Assembly (NCBI GenBank): GCA_907165275.2
Contig: OU015671.1
Coordinates: 7,781,001-7,845,000, forward strand
From: Zygaena filipendulae
Lineage: Eukaryota; Arthropoda; Insecta; Lepidoptera; Zygaenidae
DNA: 64,000 nucleotides
Direction: 5' to 3'
How positions within the stretch are numbered: position 1 is the stretch's first letter; every line of letters begins with the position of its first letter. Both the position numbers and the translations under genes were made by a program. Shown here piece after piece: positions 13,201-24,900 of this stretch. The notes under the pieces are model-generated. The model was not told the origin of the DNA, made no database searches, and saw only the letters and a program-made list of their open reading frames with translations.

Positions 13201-13345
13201 TCCATGGCTCGATATCGCTTCCGAACACCACACGGGTGGAGCAACATGCAATAACTAGTAGAGAATAGAATTAAAGAAACGTATTGTTCTCAGCAACAAA
13301 CTGTATACAGTTTATATACCTAATAGGTACTAATCCAATCATCCA
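10260..13345. other. no recognised gene; possible repeat fragment near 13000
   Basis: Short open frames at 10392, 10628 and 11216 have AT-driven composition and no domain signal. GGCTGGACCAATTTCGCTAA near 12997 resembles a decayed Helitron-like unit. Confidence 0.55.
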
Positions 13346-13351
13346 CAATTA

Positions 13352-14415
13352 GGGGAACGCGGGGGAATCAGAGCCACGGGGTAATGAGAACTACTTTAGT
13401 TTACTTGTATCTGAACGAGTTAGATTCTGTTTTGTTGTTACGTAACAAAGAAGGTCGCAAGAGGAGTACGTGTGACTCACGGCATCGTTGCTAGTTGACT
13501 TTTGGTGTGCAAACGGACCACAAATCGGTTTTCCTGCCAATTGATCTTATTTTTTACGATCTTTCAGGATAAATTGTGAATATTAAAATTATTATATTGT
13601 AAGTATTGCCTGTTTTAACTTGTAGATTTATCATTATAAAATAAGATAAAAAGATCAATTTATGTAAATAATGAATTGTATTTTGTGAATTATATGAAAA
13701 CTTAAAAATGAGCATTTGGGGTAATTAGAGTCAAATTACAGAGAAGTGTCAATGGAGTTTAGATGTACTAGATCGTGCTATCAAGAGAGTCAATCATAAT
13801 GGAATTTCTCTGCATAACCTATCCCAAGAAATGACCAGAATATCTGAAATGACAATAGTAGTGACTATGTTGATGAAGATTCCAATATGTGTATGATTTG
13901 TTGTGAATCTGGAAAATCGAACGAAATGTGGTTCAGATGCAGGTTGTGTGGTGAATGGGATCACGCTAAAGGAAGTGATTCGGCTGAAGATTATGTTTGT
14001 GATTTTTGTATTAGACAGTAATTAAATGTTTTTAATAAATCTAATCTAATCTATGAGAATAATCTTAAGAATAATCTTAATAATCATAAATATATAATTA
14101 AAAATTATAAACATAATATATAAATATATAATTTTTGTTACATATTTTTACTCTGGTTACCATTGCCCCGGTGGATCTAATTACCCCTTTCTCTGGTTCT
14201 AATTACCCCGTACTCTTGGGCAATAGGAGCCAATGTTACTTTTATCAAAAAATAGTATAAATGTCTTTGTATGGTTTATTTTTTAATTTATGTGTAGATA
14301 AGATAAACCTGATTAGTTTCGCTGTAAAAAAAATCAAAAACTATATTAAAAAGTGATGTCTGTCCAAAGTTATAGGAGTTTTTCCTTAAGTGGCGCCAAT
14401 TCCCCCGTGTTCCCC
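13352..14415 (+). mobile_element. pogo-like DNA transposon derivative, 1064 bp
   Basis: Bounded by GGGGAACGCGGGGGAAT and its near-complement ATTCCCCCGTGTTCCCC, with TA on both sides (13350-13351, 14416-14417). The only coding remnant is a C-terminal zinc-finger segment at 13840-14021. Interior copies of GGGGTAATNAGA-type motifs occur in both orientations. TA target and terminal pattern fit Tc1/mariner-pogo; the catalytic domain is absent. Confidence 0.8.
13840..14021 (+). pseudogene. C-terminal PHD-like zinc finger of a pogo-type transposase
   Basis: The frame reads SSDYVDEDSNMCMICCESG, then MWFRCRLCGEWDHAKG and YVCDFCIRQ before TAA. Spacing C-x2-C, C-x2-C-x2-WxH, C-x2-C fits the zinc finger found after the DDE domain in many insect pogo-like transposases. 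The frame has an upstream stop, and nothing earlier is recognisable. Confidence 0.7.
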
Positions 14416-14593
14416 TACTCGCACTCTGTAATCCATATGCAAGCTCTGGTGGGATCATCTCCTATTACATAGAAACAACCGTTGGGAAAGCATTGTTCCT
14501 AAGTTTCTTTTTCTGTGATTCTGCCTCCAATTTCCGATGAGATTTTTCATTAGAGGCTGATAGGTTTTTTTTTCGTTAAGGCGCTAACACTGG

Positions 14594-14971
14594 ATATATG
14601 TGGGCGTCCAAGCTAAAAGTACCAGTTCTCAGCATTTAGTTTCCGAGATTTAAGCAGTTTTGTAAAGTTCGGTGAAAAAATTATTAATAAATGCTCAATT
14701 TTCGTCAATTTCATATATCTTAATCTCCAAATATACAATTAACAAGCAAGTGGAAGTTTGTTTTTTTATTTCACACTAACTTTTAAAATGCTTTTTCTCA
14801 AATCAAGCTTTTTCAGAGTTTCAACTTCAAATGTCTGTAAAAAACAACGATGCTAGTTTTTGAATATTTTTTCAATCTTTACTATCAATTGAATGTTCTA
14901 CATACCGAATCTAGTCTTAACTCAATACCCTTACCTTACATACCGTACTTTTTACGTGGACGCCCACATAT
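14594..14971. mobile_element. family G MITE (GTGGGCGTCCA ends)
   Basis: ATATGTGGGCGTCCAAGC left and ACGTGGACGCCCACATAT right; shares the CTCAGCATTTAGTTTCCGAG and GAATCTAGTCTTA blocks with 56165-56422. Confidence 0.75.
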
Positions 14972-15095
14972 AAATTGGGATAAATACTTTTAGCATTATT
15001 TTCGCAGTTTTAACATTTTTGACTTTAGATTTTTAAACTATAGGTACCAAAAAAACAACAAATTTGATTGTTTTCACCGTTTCAACTTTTTATAT

Positions 15096-15180
15096 GGAAA
15101 GTGGACATTTTAGGAAAGTGAACATTTTAGGAAAGTGGACATTTTAGGAAAGTGGACATTTTAGGAAAGTGGTCATTTTT
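15096..15180. repeat. 17-bp tandem repeat, five units
   Basis: GGAAAGTGGACATTTTA repeated five times with one or two changes (15096, 15113, 15130, 15147, 15164). Confidence 0.9.
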
Positions 15181-17011
15181 GACCTGAAGGGTTGAAATGA
15201 TGTAGAAGCATTATCATCAAAAAATATAGCGTTAATTGCCATTAACAAAAAACATTACTGTGACGTTTCTTTGTGTTTGTAATTTAATTTCCTTAAACTA
15301 TGTACTATATACCTATGTGTTAAACTATTTATTATTCGGACATGATTTATTTCGAGGAAAAAGCTTGTTAAACATAGTTAAAGAGTGAGATAAAACTAAT
15401 CAAATCTCCCATAAAAGAATAATGAAGTTTATCAAAGTAATTGTAAGACATGAAGAAAGAATTCTCTAACAATGATTGTTCATCAAACGAGATATCATTG
15501 ACACTTTGTTCACGTTTTGTCGGCTTTTTCCGCACCTACATAGCTTAGGCATCATTGCCTGGCTAATTTGTGGGAGCCCATTTTGGTTGGAAAAACATTA
15601 GACAACGCACAATGGTGGGAGCTTCGTGCATTATACTTATTATGTACAGTTTTTAGCTGTTTTTAGTTAATAAGGGCCGCTTACTTGGCTTTAATCAATA
15701 TTTGTTCGGAAACATGTTTTGAGTTATTATAGTCTTCGCGCCAAAATTAAATCGAGTCATGCGTCAGATTTGTACTTAGAACACATGAGATTTTTTTTTT
15801 AATAGAATAAACCAACCTCCATGTATTAATCTACTAGCTTCGCTCCCGTTAATGAAGATTTCTTTAATCATTTTTCTTTCTATCCCTTTGGGAACCGTTG
15901 GTACTTTTTTGGATGAAAGGAACTTACCTATATTCGCATTTAACATGTAAAATATATGGTACTTAGGAAACATGGAGGTTGGCCAATGGCCATTGTCCTC
16001 CATGGTTAGCATGGTTAGGATGCTATAGGTAATTAATACAATATTTTATAGAGGTAAACTTTGTTTTATGTAAAGATGTTAATCACTCTGGTACTACTGT
16101 AGGTACCTATCGATTTAATTTTGCGTGATGCATGTAGTAAGTAGGTACGAAGAAATTCTAAAATATATTTATTTTTATTTTTATTTTTATTATTAAAGAT
16201 TTAAAGATTACACGGCCAGAAAAGTTATAATGTAGGTATTCAAAAGCACAGGTAGGGAAAGTTATTTGCAGCTGTACCTAGTGATTTTGCGAAATAATTG
16301 ACTCAAATGAATGCACAGACAGAATTTAAATCCCAGCGTTCTTGGAAACATAATTATGATTAACAACAACAAAAAAAAAACATAGATAATTTGGCGCGTG
16401 CCAACTAAATGGTAGTTTAGGCTCCAAACAGCACCATTCTTAGAAAGAAGCTTTGCAAATATATTGTTCCAGACGAAACTGGTTCATAAGAAACAAAAAC
16501 CATCGACATTTAATTATATTCAACAAACTTAGGTACTCCTAGGTATATTATAGTTTTTTTTCTTAACCTATAGATATATATTTTCTATTTCGGAACTCCC
16601 AGAGGAACTCTTTTTTCCGGGATAAGAGTATGCAATGTTAGTTAAACCTATACCTACTCGGGGATATTGGAGTAAAAGTTCTTATCAGCGAAAGAATTAG
16701 CCTGGCTTAGTAGTTCCACACAATTATACCTACCCAATACACACAAACAAACAACCTTTTCCCTATTTGTTAGGTATAGCAGCTGTGCCCGCGGTTCCAC
16801 TCGAGTTATATTTTGAAGCGCCATAATTAATACATGTATATCTGAATGATATATGATTGACACGTTTCATACAAATCCGTGTAATAGTTTTTGTTTCAAT
16901 GCGTGTTCATTACGCATATAATATAACGTAGGTAGGTACCTACCTCCGTGATGCATGCTTGAGTCGCACACACACGCACATGCGGAAGAAAAAATTAAAA
17001 AAATAATCATA
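15181..17011. other. no recognised gene
   Basis: Contains a decayed Helitron-like 3' end near 16780-16800 (GCTGTGCCCGCGGTTCCAC). Small open frames show no domains. Confidence 0.55.
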
Positions 17012-17342
17012 ATAGGGATGTGGACTACTTTTGAAAATCAAAATTCTAATTAGTCCGTCAGTTAGAAAATAAAAAAACAATAGATACGTATTTTTTGCTT
17101 TTTTAAATAAATTAAAATATACAGAGATAAAGCGCATTAAAGTTTAGGCTGAGGGGGTCGTGACGTCACTAACCGCTTAAACCGCCATACAAACTATCAG
17201 AATAGTGACGTCACGCGGAATTTCAACTCATTATATCGCCGTTATTTTTTGATTACGTAAAAAAAGAAAAAAATACGTGTCCAATATTTTTTAATAATCT
17301 ACAAGACGAACTAAAAAATAAAAATTAGTCAACATGCCCATT
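17012..17342 (+). mobile_element. family A MITE, near-complete
   Basis: Terminal inverted repeats, two TGACGTCA palindromes about 45 bp apart, and both AGTCCGTC-type subterminal motifs (one as AGTTCGTC) are present. A good reference copy for the family. Confidence 0.88.
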
Positions 17343-18814
17343 TCCGTTACTTATGTACTACTATATATACTTATAGTAGGTAGTTATCTTTATCTCTTTT
17401 TTAAGCAGTAGAAATTTACAGAAACTACTTTTTTCACGGTACCTATACATTTTATTTAAATGAAACCCAAAACAACAGCTGGCTGTTAAATGGGCAAATC
17501 CAGGTTGTAGAATTACAGTCTCGCAAAAGATGAAATTGTTTATTTCTTCGACTTAAAAATATTATTAACATTCATTTTTGTATGGGTGGGAACACACGGA
17601 TGCACAAAATGGCAAACATTTGCCCTTTATCCTTCTGTTGTTATCATTTTTTCGTGTTAAGTATGTAAGTATAAACCTTGATATCTTTTGCAAATGAATT
17701 TTGAACAAGAAAATAACTATCCAGTAAGTATTTTTAGTTTAGTTAAATATATATGTAGGTATCTATATATTATAATTGAGTGTGTATTTAAAAAATAACA
17801 TTATATTAGTCGTCTGGTTCTTATATTACATGTTCTGCTTATTTTGAGATCAGATGTCTGACCTTTGTGATAATGTTTTTTTTTTTTTAAATAAAAGGTG
17901 TGCTCTACGATCAGCCCGACCGTGTGTCTCGGCGCGGGTTCTCTGAGTAATTTGTATCGTCCTTGCGTGTTGTGTTTGAGCCGGCTTCTGTAATTACGCA
18001 CCGGGCAATAGCCACCGATAATTTGCACGTAACCTAACATTGGGCCTAGTGTTGTAAGAGATCTTATCGATAATATTTATTGATTTATTTATGTTTTGGC
18101 AACAAACAGTCATATACATTTACTGCTACAATATTTCGTATTACTATGTTATAGAATATAGACCTACAGTGCTGATACATAATATACCTACAGTACAAAA
18201 GGAGAAATGTGTTATTTTAATCGATTAATCGTATTTTTTTAAATCGCTCGCATACGTATAAGTTGTCAGTCTATAAAGACTGTTAACATTGGCTAAGAGG
18301 ACAGTGGTGCTGTCGATATCTTTACATAAGTACATCACTATTGTAATCCAGCAAGTACCTAGTAATCTTTCCACGGGCGATATTTAAATACGCTTAACTA
18401 TAACGTTACAGGGCCGGTAATAACTGAGACCAATGTCTACTTCCTTGCTTGTGGCCTATTCGCGAAAATATACCTACTCACTTTACAAGTTGCTAGTGCA
18501 ACGGATGTCTATGCCTTTTGAACATACCTAATGACATTATTTAGATACGTACCTACCTATATATTCCTTAATTCGCATTCTCTTAATTCTATTTCACACA
18601 TTAGGTAGAATTCCTATTCCAATACCAATAGGAAAGGCGCACCAAATCTTATCTACTGGTATACCTTACTCTTCCGATTTGTGACTCTATCACACTATAG
18701 TCTATTTAGTAAAATTGTAGCTAATTTTGTGATATGTTAGTGTGAATAGCTTCACATGCCACCCATTTGTATAATAAGTTAGACCTACGCACTATATTAT
18801 TAAAATACTCGTTG
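17343..18814. other. no recognised gene; possible retroposed copy at 17875-18040
   Basis: On the minus strand a GC-rich segment (CCCGCGCCGAGACACACGG) runs into a poly(A) stretch at about 17876-17890, which suggests a retroposed sequence of unknown source. Confidence 0.4.
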
Positions 18815-19113
18815 TTCCATGCGGTTGTTTATCCGTGTTAATTTCTGGGTTTCTGCGAGAATTCTATGTCCTTTTCTGTTCCCTTGAAAACGTGTTGCAT
18901 TTCATGAGATTCGCTTAACCTAGTCATGTCGTGAAATCGTAATAAACTCAGTTTGCCCAGATGTAAACTGGAACTACTAAACCGATTCTAAGAGTTTTGC
19001 CATTGATAGGAAGCTACAGTGTCCCTGATTCTTGAGTGTCATCAGATTATTTTTTGAGTTCCCTAAGGGAGTGGTGAATTACATGCAGGTAAAACCGCGG
19101 GGGAACAGCTAGT
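18815..19113. mobile_element. two adjoining Helitron fragments
   Basis: A reverse fragment (18815-18950) without its CTAG end, followed by a forward fragment ending TAAAACCGCGGGGGAACAGC and TAG. Confidence 0.6.
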
Positions 19114-20267
19114 ATTTCTATATAAACTTCATATAAACCAAAGCAACATTAAATAAATGAGGCAAAGTTATGCAGGCGCGGCAGTTCCGCCTAAATGGCA
19201 GTGGGTTTGGGTGATTTAGAACTGGACGACACGACGACGACACGACGTTGTTACGATACGATAACTGTCACAAATCATCGATAAGGTCACAGGTCGATAT
19301 AATAGATATGGTAAGCCTGTAAATTAGTTATATTTTAAAGTGACAAGTTTTTTGGGCAGGAATGACCTGCTCGAGTTTATATCTCCTCAGAGCTACAATT
19401 TGACCCTTTTCAAGATTAGAGTGAATTGGTAGGTATTTAATTGGCAAGCCTGTAAGACTTTAGTCCGTACCTATCGTTGCTTTCTTACCAGATGAAATAA
19501 GGACAAATATTGTCTGTATTGACTTGTTCCTTGTTGTTATTGTTTTTAGCAGTGTTCGTAGTTTGAAAATTTATAGACTTAAGTCACGAAATTTTGAAAA
19601 CTTATGTTTTATTTTGTGTGATTTACTTCAAATAATTAGGTAATTTTGTTTATGAGGACTAGATATCAGCTAAGAAAGGATTTTCATCTTGGTGTTGCTG
19701 AAGGATCCCAAAATTCACGCGATTGAAAACACGTGGGGTTAATAGGTAATTATTGACTCGTCATGCAAGACTTTGGATCTCAACTAAAATCTCACTTTGT
19801 CGTATCGGTGTCGTGTCGGCTGGTGTTAAAGCGCTCATGGGTGTACATGCACCCAAGGGCCTTTATAGCAAGGGAGGTGACGGATACACATAATGTCGGC
19901 CAGTCACGGAATCACCCCGAATCACCCACTCAAATTACCATCGCCTATGTTAATACACAACCAACTAACGACCAAAAAGTTTTGATGTGTATAGATTTTT
20001 ATATAAATAGTTTTTCGCCATTATTACTATGGTATGCTGTGATTTTTTGTCGTGCTTTTATAATATTCATTAACACGCTACGTGCTGTGACATTGTGAAG
20101 TGTAATTACTTAGAGTAGGTGAAGTGAAAAACGGATTATGTATTCAATTTCTATTCTATAGTATTTAACTAATTACCCTACCTATAGGTAGTAGGTACCC
20201 AAGTTTATTTAATATATAATTTAGTCATTAAATTCAAATGCTTAATTTCTCAACTTGGATTAAGTAG
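19114..20267. other. no recognised gene
   Basis: A 111-codon open frame at 19763-20098 lacks recognisable domains or splice context. CGACGACACGACGACG at about 19226 is a short microsatellite. Confidence 0.5.
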
Positions 20268-20884
20268 GTAAAGATTAAAAAACAAAACTGCCCCTCTCAG
20301 GGACGTTCATTATTAAATTAATGTCAATTGGTATTTAACTAAATTTAACTTAATTACGCTGCCAATTAACATTGATTTAATGAACGTCTCTAAGAGGGGC
20401 CGTTTTGATTTTTAATCTTTACTTAAAATTAAGTAATTATTAAAACGACTCTAAGGTCCGTATTCCAGAAGGTAAAGGGAAGATTACGTTTCTCTTGAGA
20501 TGAGTTTTAAGCTCAAATCATAACTCAAGCGTATATCTTATTATAGAATGCGTTTTAAGTTCTAATCACTTGAAACTAGTCTTTCGTTGAGATTCTGAAC
20601 TCTGATTGGTTCTAATCAATTGAAACTAGTCTTGAGTAGAGATTTTGAACTCTGATTGATTGAGTGGTCTTGACATGACAGACGTAAACAAAGATCAAAT
20701 CTTTGCTTGAGTATAGATTAGTACTCAAGCGTCGTTCTAGAATAAGGAAATAACTCAACTGATTGTTGATTGATGAATCTCGTTTCAAGTAAGGTTCTAA
20801 AATTAAAGCTTTACTTGAAATTAGTTTTAAAACTAGATTCATGACTTGAGTAACGTTCTGGAATACGGACCTAAGTGCGGCTGA
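20268..20884. mobile_element. fold-back MITE (family D) interrupted by 20455-20871
   Basis: Long near-palindrome with GACGTTCATT and AATGAACGTCTCT around a central AATTAATGTCAATTGG / CCAATTAACATTGATT pair; the outer arm is split, with GACTCTAA on one side and TAAGTGCGGC on the other. Confidence 0.75.
20455..20871. mobile_element. 417-bp Harbinger-like MITE (GGTCCGTATTCCAGAA ends)
   Basis: Inverted ends GGTCCGTATTCCAGAA and TTCTGGAATACGGACC, flanked by TAA on both sides (20452-20454, 20872-20874), the PIF/Harbinger target type. Interior rich in TTGAAACTAGTCTT and CTCAAGCG repeats. Inserted in a fold-back MITE; the open frame at 20612-20842 is incidental. Confidence 0.85.
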
Positions 20885-20889
20885 CGGAG

Positions 20890-21381
20890 ATTTTATACCT
20901 AGGTAGGCATAAAAAATCTACACAGTAAAAATAATTCATACCTGCTATATACATATATCATAAACATAGATAAATAAATAAAAAGACGACAACCGCCGAG
21001 TCCACAGTTACCATAATTTTAAATTACTATAAACCTCTTTTGATATCCACAATACTGCACCATAATAACCTTCTGACCGCATTTTACGGTAATGCAATTT
21101 ACGTATTCAGCTACTCCGCACACATTTATGGGTGGTTATTTCCAGTTACGAACCGGTGTAAACCGGTAATAGCTAGTCGACTGCCTTTTAACCCCATCAG
21201 GGTTTTTTCCGCCGCCGCGCCGTCGTCCGTGTTTGGGGAGCGTGCCAGGCGCGGCCGGGCTCCAAAACTTGTGCAAACTTATGCAACTCACCCCTACCCT
21301 TATGTTTGCGAGCGTCGAATTATTATAAAAATATTTACTAAGTAAGCTTTAGCTGTTTGGTTGATCATGCATGTCTATTGC
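20890..21381 (+). other. intergenic DNA upstream of RASSF; possible 5' non-coding exon or promoter
   Basis: A GC-rich block at about 21180-21265 (CCGCCGCCGCGCCGTCG) stands out from the AT-rich surroundings about 0.6 kb upstream of the first coding exon. It could hold a promoter or leader exon. No convincing donor could be paired with the acceptor at 21837. The open frame through it (21040-21345) resembles nothing recognised. Confidence 0.25.
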
Positions 21382-21560
21382 ATGCGAAAGTGAGTTGGTT
21401 TGTTTGTTACGCTTTCACGCTTTAACGATCCAACCGATCATCACGAAATTTAGCACACACGTCAGGGGCACCGAGAAGGACATAGGATACTTTATCTCCC
21501 GGAATTCCCGCAGGAACTCCGAAATTACAACAGCGGGTGAAACCGCGGGGAGCAGCTTGT
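21382..21560 (+). mobile_element. Lep1-type Helitron upstream of RASSF exon 1
   Basis: GCGAAAGTGAG to GGTGAAACCGCGGGGAGCAG and CTTG. The open frame 21371-21565 is this element. Confidence 0.75.
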
Positions 21561-21837
21561 TATAAAATATATTTACTTATAAGTCTAACATAAAACTTAT
21601 AAGTACATAATATAATGTATTATTTGGTTTACGAACAGTTACAAACAGTTTACGAAAAAGAAAAGAAGTTTAGCCATTTGAAACTGAAACGCGTAAAGTA
21701 TAGGCACCTACTATTTGCTTGATAGAGTCACCTAGACACGGGGCAATGTTATAGAGATATTGTTAATTTGTTTGAAGATGGAAACGAAAGATCTCTCTGC
21801 AAATCATCTCTATAGATATTTGTATCTTCTTTCCCAG

Positions 21838-21995
21838 GTGATATTAGAAGTCAAGAAGTATGGAGGCGTCGTCTTCTGACTATAGCGACGAGGAGGTGGG
21901 AGTGTTGGCTCGAGGACAGAAGCTCTGGGTCAGAGGAGTCCGACCTCACACCACGTGCGCGGACATTATTAGAGCGCTCCAGGATGCCCCGGAAG
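21838..21995 (+). CDS. meru: RASSF exon 1 (coding part 21860-21995)
   Basis: The acceptor TTTCCCAG precedes 21838. A 22-nt untranslated stretch leads to ATGG at 21860. The exon codes residues 1-45 (acidic start, then the beginning of the RA domain) and ends in GAAG before the donor GTAACT, leaving phase 1. A MITE begins about 7 nt after the exon end. Confidence 0.9.
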
Positions 21996-24900
21996 GTAAC
22001 TTAATAGGGATGTTGACGACTTTTGGAGATCAAAATTCTAATTAATCCGTCAGTTAGACAATAAAAAAATAATGGACACGTATTTTTTGTTACTACAAAT
22101 TATTGAAAATATACATAGATATGGCGCATTAAAGTGTTTAGGGTGAGGGCTCGTGACGTCATTAACCGCTATAAGCCCCCATATACCTTGTTTACGCACA
22201 AGATTGGAATTTCATATATAATGAAACTCAAGTATTTAGTATAAGTTTTTAATGCGGTAACTAATGTAATATTCAATTTAGATTGTAGAACAAAGAAAGG
22301 TCGTGTCCTTTCGCTGGACGTATGCAACCGAAGTGATAATAATTTTTATTATCGACGCAACGGTCAATTTATATTTTAGATAAATCTCGATGGTAGGTAG
22401 GTGCCTCGTAAATATTACTGGTTGCTATTCTTCTGCTTAAGGCGCTTTAACATAAACTCCCCCCCTTGAAAGACCTGGGCTTTCAACTCTGAAGTTCCTC
22501 CGCAGTAGGCAGAGGACACAGCCGCACCAGCGGACGACGAACGCAGCCTCTCGTGGTTTTCACGTCCGCCACTCTGGTGATCCCATCTGAGCCCGGATAG
22601 AGGCGCTCAACTCGTCCGAGACGCCAGCTCAGTGGAGGAACGTGATGCTCTTGTAACAGCACCATGTCCCCCACGTGCAATTTGGTTTTATCTTGTCTCC
22701 ATTTAATGCGCTGCTGCAACTCTGATATATATTCTCTTTGCCACCTATTCCAGAAGTGCTGTCGTAATTGCTCCAGGCGGGCGTAGCGTTGTAGAGTTCC
22801 TTCTTTGCGATCTTCCAGAGCGGGTGCCGGTAGAGCGTTCAGCGGTCTCCCGATCAAGAAGTGCCCTGGGGATAGAGTAAGGAAGTCATTGGGAGAGGAG
22901 GATATTGGGCATAAGGGGCGACTATTTAAAATGGCCTCCACTTGTGCGAAAAGAGTAGATATCTCTTCAAATGAGAGATGTACGTTGCCAACGATACGTT
23001 TTATATGATATTTCGCGGATTTAACCCCGGCTTCCCATATTTCCCCCGAAGTGAGGAGCGTGCGCAGGGATGAAATTGAATTTCGTGACCTCCTGAGCCG
23101 TAAACGCAGATAGAGGTTCCGTATTGCTCTTTAGAAAACTACGTAATTATTTTGTAGCTGCCTTTATTTGTACGTATTTGAAACGTAAACAAACACACAC
23201 ATGTATTTTGTAATTTTGCATCCCGACCCTAATGGCATTCCTTTAGAGGATGCCCTTGATGGAGGTGAATGGGACAAAATCTGTAGTTAGAAATCAATGA
23301 ATATTTTATTTTGGAGACTTTTCGATATAAGTTTTTACAGTTAAAAGTTTGTTGACAAGATCAAAGTAGATACTTACATCGTAATTCAATGGAGCCCGAA
23401 ATTAAAAATAGTGGTGAGAATAGAACTGAATAATTATGTGTTGCTGTATGCATTTAGATATTAGATAAATTATAAATGAATCATCACTAATAAACAATTA
23501 ATTCATTGAAATTTAGGATTGCAATTATATGATAGAAATACGATGACAGTGAAAATAAATTCGTTAAAACTTGTTCAATACGGACTTACAATAACAAAGC
23601 AATACAATTAATAGTACATTTTAAAACCCAATGAAAGATTTACACTAATCTATAAAAAGCAAAAGAGACTTAACAGTCTGATTACAAACGTAACGCATTT
23701 GTACGTCAGGATGTGTCAAAAATAGTATGACTCGCATACATAGTTGAACCCACTGAACGATCAACGTTCGTTTCCGGCTTCATTGGCCATGCTGCATGGA
23801 GATAGTTCACCTTTCTATAACAAAGTTATAATAAAGAGAATAAACATACAGCGTTACCTACACATAAGGGAACATACCGCAATCGTAAATTTTGTGATTC
23901 TATGTACATAAGTACTGTGTAAGTTTTGTGATTTCTATTACTTAAAGACTTTATATACTATATAGGTACCTAAATACTGACCGTTTGACTGACTTTAGTT
24001 GACAGTTGCCCACGACTCAGTACCTAGTAAGTTCAGTCGATTTAGATGTTGATTGTATACAAACACTGACCGTTTGACTGACTAGCTGACAGTTGCCCAC
24101 GACTCAGTGATTGCATATAAATATTGACCGTACGACTGACTAGCTGACAGTTGCCCACGACTTAGTACCTAGTAAGTTCAGTCGATTTAGATGTTGATTG
24201 TATACAAACACTGACCGCTTGACTGACTATCTGACAGTTGCCCACGACTCAGTGATTGTATACAAATATTGACCGTATGACTGACCAGCTGACAGTTGCT
24301 CTCGACTTAGTGATTGTATATTTTGATAAATTAAGATAGCTTGTTTTGATGATTGTTGTTGTGTGAAGAACGTGGTGTGAATTGCGATTTAGAATTGAAT
24401 GAGAATGAAACTCTAGATGAAGTATTTTGTAATATTGGATTTTGTATTGTTGGCAACTTGATACCGGAATCATAAAATGGTTTTTGTTTGTCGTATATCG
24501 TCGGTACTGCTATTTGTTTTGATAATTATTGCATTTTTTATTGTATGTTTGTATAATTATTGTATGTTTTTAGCTACGACGACACATTGAATAAAATCTT
24601 CAATGCTGTCTCCCTTTCGTCAGCTACGACTATCATATTTTGAGCATTTGTACCTCGATCCATGTTTGTAGGTCGTCGAACCTTGCCGACAAGCCTTCGA
24701 ACCGTCCCTTGATTGAACTACGTTTAGCGAATAGATCTTTCAAGGGCGCCTTCGGAGGTAGATACATCTAATCTATCGCCATCCGTCGACATGGTCAACT
24801 GTATAAACGTAACTAATGAATTTAAGGGTAGGTATAAAATTATGGAAATTAAAATTTTATTTTTAATGTAGGTAGCGATAAATCGATGCCCCTTTCAACA

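Noticed and set aside
21040..21345. 101-codon open frame upstream of RASSF
   Set aside because: Its GC-rich half may be promoter or leader DNA, but the translation shows no domain and no in-frame link to the RASSF coding exons.
23972..24318. Possible CRISPR array
   Set aside because: Units are directly adjacent and alternate in length without unique spacers; the sequence lies inside a eukaryotic retrotransposon.
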